NCBI GenBank assembly: GCA_001632425.1
Contig: KV425617.1
Location: forward strand, 6,154-70,153
Direction: 5' to 3'
DNA length: 64,000 nucleotides
Source: Neolentinus lepideus HHB14362 ss-1
Lineage: Eukaryota; Basidiomycota; Agaricomycetes; Gloeophyllales; Gloeophyllaceae
A model generated the notes under the pieces. That model was not told the origin of the DNA and did not search any database. It saw only the letters and a program-made list of their open reading frames with translations. This document shows positions 58,471-64,000 of the stretch, piece after piece. Positions within the stretch are counted from its first letter, which is position 1, and every line of letters starts with the position of its first letter. The translations under genes were made by a program, and so were the position numbers.

Positions 58471-60302
58471 ATGGAAACTTCTGTCGCTCACCAGCGTACA
58501 AATAGCGATGCCTTTGCCCGGGAGGACATATCCAACGGTAATAAGTGCATCACTGTCCCTTATCTCCGAGGTCCCTAAACGATTTTTCAGGTCTTGCACA
58601 GCAGCGCCGAAGACGCTGCGATGTGATGCCGCAACGCCCCGAGATCACCTGGCGCAACGCTTACAGAGAGATCCGGTGGTTCAGCCTCGCAGTATTGGTG
58701 CTGACACCCATGCTCGCCCTGTATGGATCCTTTACGACGCCATTAAGACGGAAGACTTGCATATTCAGCGTGCTGTATTATGTTTTCAACATGCTGGGTG
58801 AGTCCTGGGTTATGGCCGTCAGAATTGAAAATCCGAGACTTCGCGCAGGAATAACGGCAGGATACCATCGACTATGGTCCCACCGGTCATATAATGCCTC
58901 GCTGCTTTTGCAGTACTTCCTCGCCTGTGCAGGGGCCGGCTCGGTGCAGGGTTCCATCCGATTCTGGGCGCGTCTTCATCGTGCACACCATCGGTACACC
59001 GACACGGCTTTAGATCCGTACTCGGCGCACCTTGGCTTTTGGCATTCGCATTTCGGTTGGATGCTAGTGAAGCCGCGGGTCAAGCCCGGCCGAGCCGAAT
59101 GCGGAGACCTCCAGAAGAACCGAGTCGTAATGTGGCAGCACCGATGGTACTTTCCCTTAGCCGCGTTCTGGGGATTGCTCGTGCCTGTCGCATTCTGCGG
59201 CTTGACTTGGGGAGATTGGTGGGGTGGATGGTACTGGGCCGGCTTCGCCAGATTAGTAGCAGTTCATCATGTGAGTGTAGGACCCTCTGCCAACTCCTGT
59301 TATCGTGACCACGACGCAACAGAGCACATTCGCAGTGAACTCGATCGCGCACTGGCTAGGTTCGACACCTTATTCCGATCGGCATAGTCCGCGCGACCAC
59401 CTTGTGACCGCGCTTCTGACGCTTGGAGAAGGATACCACAATTTCCACCACCAGTTCCCGTCAGATTATCGCAATGCCATCCGGTATGGGTGATTCGCTA
59501 ACCTTAACTATGAGATGCGCACTGACGAGGTTTTGCATGCATCTGTTGGCAGATGGTATCAATATGATCCGACCAAGTGGTTCATTTCGCTATGCGCTTT
59601 CTTTCGCGTAGCTTCCAATCTTCAACGTTTCCGAGAATCGGAGATCCAAAAGTGTCGTTTAATGATGAAACTGAAGATACTGAAAAAGATTCAAGATGAA
59701 GTTGAGAAGAGATGGGGCTGGGGTGTCCCGGTCGCGAACCTGGAAATATGGAGTTGGAAGAAATGTAAGCATCCTCGTCTCAAAAGCCAGTTCAAAGCTG
59801 ACTTTTGGTTTTATCAGTCACCCAAGCCTCTGCAACTAGACCCTTAATGGTGATCTCAGGATTCGTACACGACGTGTCCTCCTTCATGCAGGAGCATCCA
59901 GGCGGTGAGACTTACTTGAGGGCACATGTCGGCAAAGACGCGACAAGTGCATTTTATGGGGGCACCTACGACCACTCCGAAGTAGCCGTGAATGTGAGTT
60001 CCTACGCCTGGCGAACCGATCTTGGGTTGACAGGGATCTTGTGATTCTTGCGCAATCTACAGCTTCTAGCCACTTTACGCGTCTCCATCCTCCGACACGG
60101 GGTTGAGGTGGTCGCTGCTACCCCTTCATCTAATGATTCGCATGATGCGCCACACGATGGTGCTGATGAACGCTGCGCGGCCCATGTGCCTCCGGGCAAG
60201 AAGCTGCAGATCATAGAGGTGATGCCTCACATAGGGTTAGGGTCCGACAGTGATATGATAGCTGAGCGAGGTTCAGAGAACCAGATGCAGGTATATGAAT
60301 AG
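58471..60302 (+). CDS. OLE1: Delta-9 fatty acid desaturase with cytochrome b5 domain
   Basis: ER enzyme that inserts the first double bond into palmitoyl- and stearoyl-CoA. Seven exons (58471-58537, 58591-58797, 58849-59270, 59323-59483, 59553-59764, 59818-59993, 60063-60302) encode 494 residues. All three histidine boxes are intact: HRLWSH (about residue 98), HRAHHRYTD (about 135) and HNFHHQFP (about 271). After [11 protein letters not shown] the C-terminal fused cytochrome b5 domain has the heme motif HPGG (about 385) and YDHSEVA. Exon 1 is a short 67-nt leader ([19 protein letters not shown]) chosen because it continues the frame through a canonical intron; a start at a later Met (PQRPEITW) is possible. 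It converges with ARL2, stops 98 bp apart. Confidence 0.9.
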
Positions 60303-60400
60303 AATTACGATACACGTACTTCGATAGCATGTGAAAGCGCATAATTGGACCAGCGTACTGTACATTGTATGCGCACCTTCAGGAGTGCGATTGAGGATTA

Positions 60401-61293
60401 CTACTTGATAGTGGCGGTCACAGCGTGCCTCGCTGCTTTGGCCGTCGAGCTGTAGTACAGCCTCCCAGCTACGTCGTTGACCACCCAGTCAAGGCCCGTC
60501 ACCAGATTGTTGCCAGTCACCGCGCTGCATGGCCAGATGCGCCAGTTGTGAGACCGAATGGAATCCAGGTCCAATGCCTATTCAGCGGAGAGAAATGGAT
60601 ATTGAATCTGCGTGATAGGACAGGAGGCCAACATACCTTGCTGATTTCTGCATCGGACATAGACCCATGAATGTCCTGCTTGTTGGCGAATACTAAGAGA
60701 GATGCACCAGATAATCTCTGCACGCCGTGAATTAGGCTCGGGAATAAGAAGGCGATGCGCGTTGGAAAGGATCACGTACGTCTTCCAGCAGTAGCGCATG
60801 CAGCTCGTCCCTGCAATCCTGCATCCGTGACCTATCTGTCGAGTCCACAACCCATACAATGGCATCGGTCTGCTCGAAGTAGTTTCTCCAATATGGCCTC
60901 AGCGTCCGCTGACCGCCGACATCCCCTGTACATGCAATATTGGTCAGAAACGAGGCTTCGAATCGGGGTAGAACTTGACGAACATATATTCAGAGTGTAT
61001 CTGAGGAGGATCAATGAGCGATGGCCTGCGGTCTTAGGCTGAGCGATTTGATTATGCTCACCCACCGTGCACAAATGTTTTTATATTGAATCCCAGAGTA
61101 GGGCTCACGCTCGTGATATCCTCGTCGTTCAGCTTCTTCAATATCGTAGTCTTTCCAGCATTGTCAAGTCCGCTAGTACGCGACCTTGAGAATTGTGACT
61201 TCTTCCACAAACTCGAATGAGAACCCACAGGAAAAGCACGCGCATTTCTTTCTCCTTCCGCCTATTCTTCCGGATAATTGTTAGCAGACCCAT
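60401..61293 (-). CDS. ARL2: ADP-ribosylation-factor-like GTPase ARL2
   Basis: Small GTPase acting with tubulin-folding cofactors in microtubule assembly (yeast Cin4). Six exons (61293-61229, 61172-61062, 61000-60984, 60925-60780, 60717-60637, 60577-60401) encode 198 residues. The N-terminus [20 protein letters not shown] is the ARL2 type. GTP-binding motifs are all present: GLDNAGKT (residues 23-30), [15 protein letters not shown] (65-70, assembled across a 17-nt microexon), NKQD (125-128) and CSA (157-159). [20 protein letters not shown] is diagnostic of ARL2. The C-terminus is about 14 residues longer than in most orthologs. Confidence 0.92.
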
Positions 61294-61790
61294 AACTGCG
61301 TCTAGTCAAAAGAGCTAGCGTTGGCAGAGCCCAGTCAGGATTCAGGCAGAAGGCTTGGATGGCAGAAGTAGAGTTCTACTCCCCGGTGATTTCTTAACCA
61401 CAGTTAATATGGGTTATTACTTAACGTGTTATGAACCGAATATATGTATTTACTTATGGTAAATTACATTGTAACCAACCAGCAATTATAACTTGCTCTG
61501 TTCCGTTCCTCTTCCTCAACGAAAAGGCTGGCGGTGGTCTAGGATCGTATGTTTGGCTACCCAGTTACTTCTACTGTGAAACCAGCACGGTTCAAGTTAT
61601 CCATATATCGGAATGCGCGCGGCCCCTCGTCGCAGTATCTCCTGAATTAATGACGATCTTGTCACCGTCATTTCAGCGCGTCCGAGGATGACTTCCGGGG
61701 AACAAGGGTGGGTGGTCTAGGCGATATAGACAAGTGAGATCTATCCTGGCCGAGAACCGTACAACATCATGCATAAATATGAATGGACGC
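61294..61790. other. Intergenic region
   Basis: Holds the ARL2 promoter and the 3' flank of the small gene at 61791-62183. No other gene is supported. Confidence 0.5.
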
Positions 61791-62183
61791 TCAATCTTTC
61801 TTCACTGTGCCCTCCGCTCCAGACCGCAAAGACGCGAGGAGGTCGCGCAGGCGTGTGCGGAGCTTGGTGACGAGCTCGTCTTCGTCGGGCTGCGGCATCG
61901 GCTGGAGAGATCAAAAAGACGAGTTAGTCAGCCGAAAATATGCGACGATGCGGCGTGGTACCATCTGGTCTAGGAGGTACTATGAAGGCGCATTCAGCTG
62001 GGTTATCTGGTCAAATATCAATATCGGTGCAGACCTCTGCCTCTTCGATTGTCTATTGGTGATCATTGATAAGTTTGGAGAGAAATTGGAATGGAAGTGT
62101 TTACCAGGATGATAGGCCCTCTGAGAAATGAGGTGAAATAGCCACACAGATGCGCATTTATGCGACGCTGCTCACCTATTCAT
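61791..62183 (-). CDS. Small five-exon gene, 56-residue protein of unknown function
   Basis: Not recognised. Five exons (62183-62176, 62120-62105, 62052-62035, 61979-61962, 61901-61791) of 8, 16, 18, 18 and 111 nt are separated by introns of 55, 52, 55 and 60 nt. All introns have GT donors and AG acceptors, and the total is exactly 57 codons. The product starts MNRGPIILTIEEAEYLLDQM and continues with MPQPDEDELVTKLRTRLRDL to a short Lys-Asp end. It is an acidic, helix-rich protein with a heptad-like second half. Because four of five exons are under 20 nt, no long open frame reveals it. It is divergent from mannose-6-phosphate isomerase (162 bp). The regular intron sizes and sensible protein make it credible; the function is unknown. 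Confidence 0.6.
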
Positions 62184-62345
62184 AATGGAGTGTGGCTGAA
62201 GGAGACGCGGGGAAACGCAGGAGGAACCGCGGCAAAATGCTTAGTCAGCAGTAATCGCTGATCGATCTCGCGGTGCGCCAATCACTCTCACCGCAACCCA
62301 ATGTAAGTCCTCACCGTAAACAAACATCCTTTGCCCTCTACCGCG
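62184..62345. promoter_or_regulatory. 162-bp divergent promoter, small gene and mannose-6-phosphate isomerase
   Basis: The proposed ATG of the small gene and the ATG of the isomerase face away from each other with 162 bp between them. No regulatory site is assigned. Confidence 0.4.
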
Positions 62346-63808
62346 ATGACTACCGCGCCCATCTTCCGCATCGTGCCCACGACGCAAAAGTACGACTGGG
62401 GAAAGAAGGGGCTCGCCTCAAAGGTCGCCCAGTTCGCCGCGGCGTCCAAGATACCTGGCTTCGAGCTCGATGAGAACGCGCCGTACGCCGAGGTGCGTGG
62501 TCCTCACTGTGTCCTGTAGTACTTTGAGAAAACGATGACAGTTGTGGATGGGCACGCACCCCAGCGGCCCCTCGCGCGTCCTCGACACCAACGAGCTCTT
62601 GTCCGCGCACCTCGCAAAGAACCCCCACCTGATGGGCACGCAGGTGCTGAGCAAGTACGAAGACGCCAAGGCGGGCAACATCCCCTTCCTCTTCAAAGTC
62701 CTCGCGATAGAAAAGGCGCTCAGCATCCAGACGCACCCCGACAAGGAGACCGCCAAGGTGTTGCACAGGGAGAAGCCGGATATCTACAAGGGTGCGCTGA
62801 TTCGTATACTTGCTGCTTAGAGATTACGGGGTGCTGACCGTCAGCCAGACGATAATCACAAACCCGAGATGGCGCTGGCCATCACCCCCTTCACCGCGCT
62901 TTGTGGCTTTCTGCCTCTCCCGAAGCTCGCCTCCTACATCCGCGCCGTCCCCGAGTTCTCCTCCCTCATCCCGCCCGCCATCTCCGCGCACTTCCTCTCC
63001 CTCGCCTCCACCTCCTCCCCCGACGCCCCCGACGCCAAAGCCGCCCTGCGCGACGTCTTCTCCGCCGTTATGACCGCCTCCGACTCCCTCTTCAAGTCCG
63101 AGCTAGCTAAATTGGTGGACAGGTACAAGAAGGGAGAGGTAAAGGAAGAGGAGAGCGATGTAGTAGAGCTGGTGGTTAGGCTGGAGAGCCAGTTCCCGGG
63201 CGATATCGGCGTATTCTGCGCGTTCATGCTCAACTACGTGACGCTCGAGCCCGGGGAGGCGATCTTCCTCGCCGCCGGCGAGCCGCACGCGTACGTCTCC
63301 GGGGGTACGTCCCATCTCCCCCTCCCCTCCCCTCCCTTTCACCTCACATCCCCTCCCCTTTCGCATAGACATCATGGAGTGCATGGCCACCTCGGACAAC
63401 GTCATCCGCGCGGGGCTCACCCCCAAGCTGCGCGACATCCCGAACCTCGTCGCGGGGCTCACGTACGCCGCCGCGCCGCCCGCGAGGCACCGCGTCTTTG
63501 CGCGCGCCGCGGCCTTTGGGGCGGCGGTGGACTTGTACGACCCGCCGGTGCCGGAGTTTAGCGTTCTCCAGGTGAAGGTGTCGAGCACTGGTGGGGAGGC
63601 AGTCGGGAGAGAGACGCTCCCGCCTATCGCGGGCCCGTCGATCGCTATCGTGACGGAGGGAAGCGGGAGCCTGAGGTGGGGCGCGCAGGGGAGCAAAGAC
63701 GCGGGGGGTGTGGAGGTGGGGACGGGGCAAGTGGTATTTGTCGGCGCTGGCACGGAGGTTGAGATCAGCGGGGAAGGGATGATAGTGTATTGGGCGTTTG
63801 TTGAGTGA
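62346..63808 (+). CDS. PMI40: Mannose-6-phosphate isomerase (type I, zinc)
   Basis: Interconverts fructose-6-phosphate and mannose-6-phosphate, feeding GDP-mannose for glycosylation and cell-wall mannans. Four exons (62346-62492, 62542-62791, 62849-63304, 63369-63808) encode 430 residues. The zinc ligands are visible: Gln112 and His114 in SIQTHPDKE, Glu139 in the type I signature YKDDNHKPEMA, and His279 in AAGEPHAYVSG. The substrate-site segment DNVIRAGLTPKLRD follows. The third exon is GC-rich, and the polymorphic-looking stretch PPAISAHFLSLASTSS is typical of the helical domain insert. ATG 62346 is the first in frame with the conserved FRIVPTTQKYDWGK start. Confidence 0.94.
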
Positions 63809-64000
63809 AGAGCGGGGTTCTGTTGGCCAGGGGGATTGTAGGATTTGGCAGAAGTACTAGTGAATGGAATAGATGTAATAGTAGAAACGTTAAACTTTGA
63901 TAGATCGCCAAATGATGAAGGCACGATTTGAGATTGTAATGATGATCGCTACGAAGGACGTCATGTATATGTTCCCGCGTTGTTCGCAGACTTTGATACA
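63809..64000. other. 3' flank at the end of the window
   Basis: No gene is visible in the final 192 bases. It contains the probable transcript end of the isomerase gene. Confidence 0.4.

Overview
The window is nuclear DNA of a filamentous basidiomycete, most likely an agaricomycete. Nearly every gene is split by many short introns (about 50-65 nt, GT-AG with two probable GC-AG), genes sit 100-700 bp apart on both strands, and the conserved proteins are eukaryotic housekeeping families with a fungal flavour (VOA1/BIG1-like, DUF2433, KGD4, an F-box/LRR protein). No prokaryotic, viral or reverse-transcriptase genes were seen. All gene models were assembled by eye from splice sites and reading phase; exon coordinates are given per gene. 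Left flank (1-8.6 kb): poorly conserved, repeat-like DNA with two multi-exon genes of unknown function on the minus strand (140-2210 and 6030-7656). Each is intact at every splice junction but interrupted by one in-frame TGA. A more decayed locus lies between them, with GCGCTA-rich and AGTGCYGATC-rich repeats around. Conserved core (8.6-50.6 kb): Mediator MED13 (+), a VOA1/BIG1-like V-ATPase assembly factor (-), a TA-flanked 342-bp MITE, a 1,411-residue pentatricopeptide-repeat protein (+), a membrane-anchored protein disulfide isomerase (-), a DUF2433 phosphoesterase fused to an RRM/RGG tail (-), short/branched-chain acyl-CoA dehydrogenase (+), the mitochondrial glycine carrier SLC25A38/HEM25 (-) divergent from KGD4 (+), proteasome alpha1 (-) divergent from the largest subunit of RNA polymerase III (+), Mediator MED10 (+), the G-alpha exchange factor RIC8 (+), a nucleolin/NSR1 protein (-) divergent from Rab escort protein (+), an F-box protein (-), and a cyclopropane-fatty-acid-synthase-like methyltransferase (-). 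Repeat-rich gap (50.6-58.5 kb): no gene recognised, but a minisatellite, a hairpin and a degenerate array of repeats a few hundred bp long. Right end (58.5-64 kb): delta-9 fatty acid desaturase with cytochrome b5 domain (+), ARL2 GTPase (-), a hidden five-exon gene for a 56-residue protein made largely of microexons (-), and mannose-6-phosphate isomerase (+). Themes: mitochondrial metabolism (acyl-CoA dehydrogenase, glycine carrier, KGD4, PPR protein), transcription (MED13, MED10, Pol III), trafficking and small-GTPase regulation (REP, ARL2, RIC8), and lipid unsaturation/modification (desaturase, CFA synthase). The glycine carrier and KGD4 share a 162-bp divergent promoter, and between them they serve both substrates of 5-aminolevulinate synthase. 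These are inferences from layout, not demonstrated regulation.
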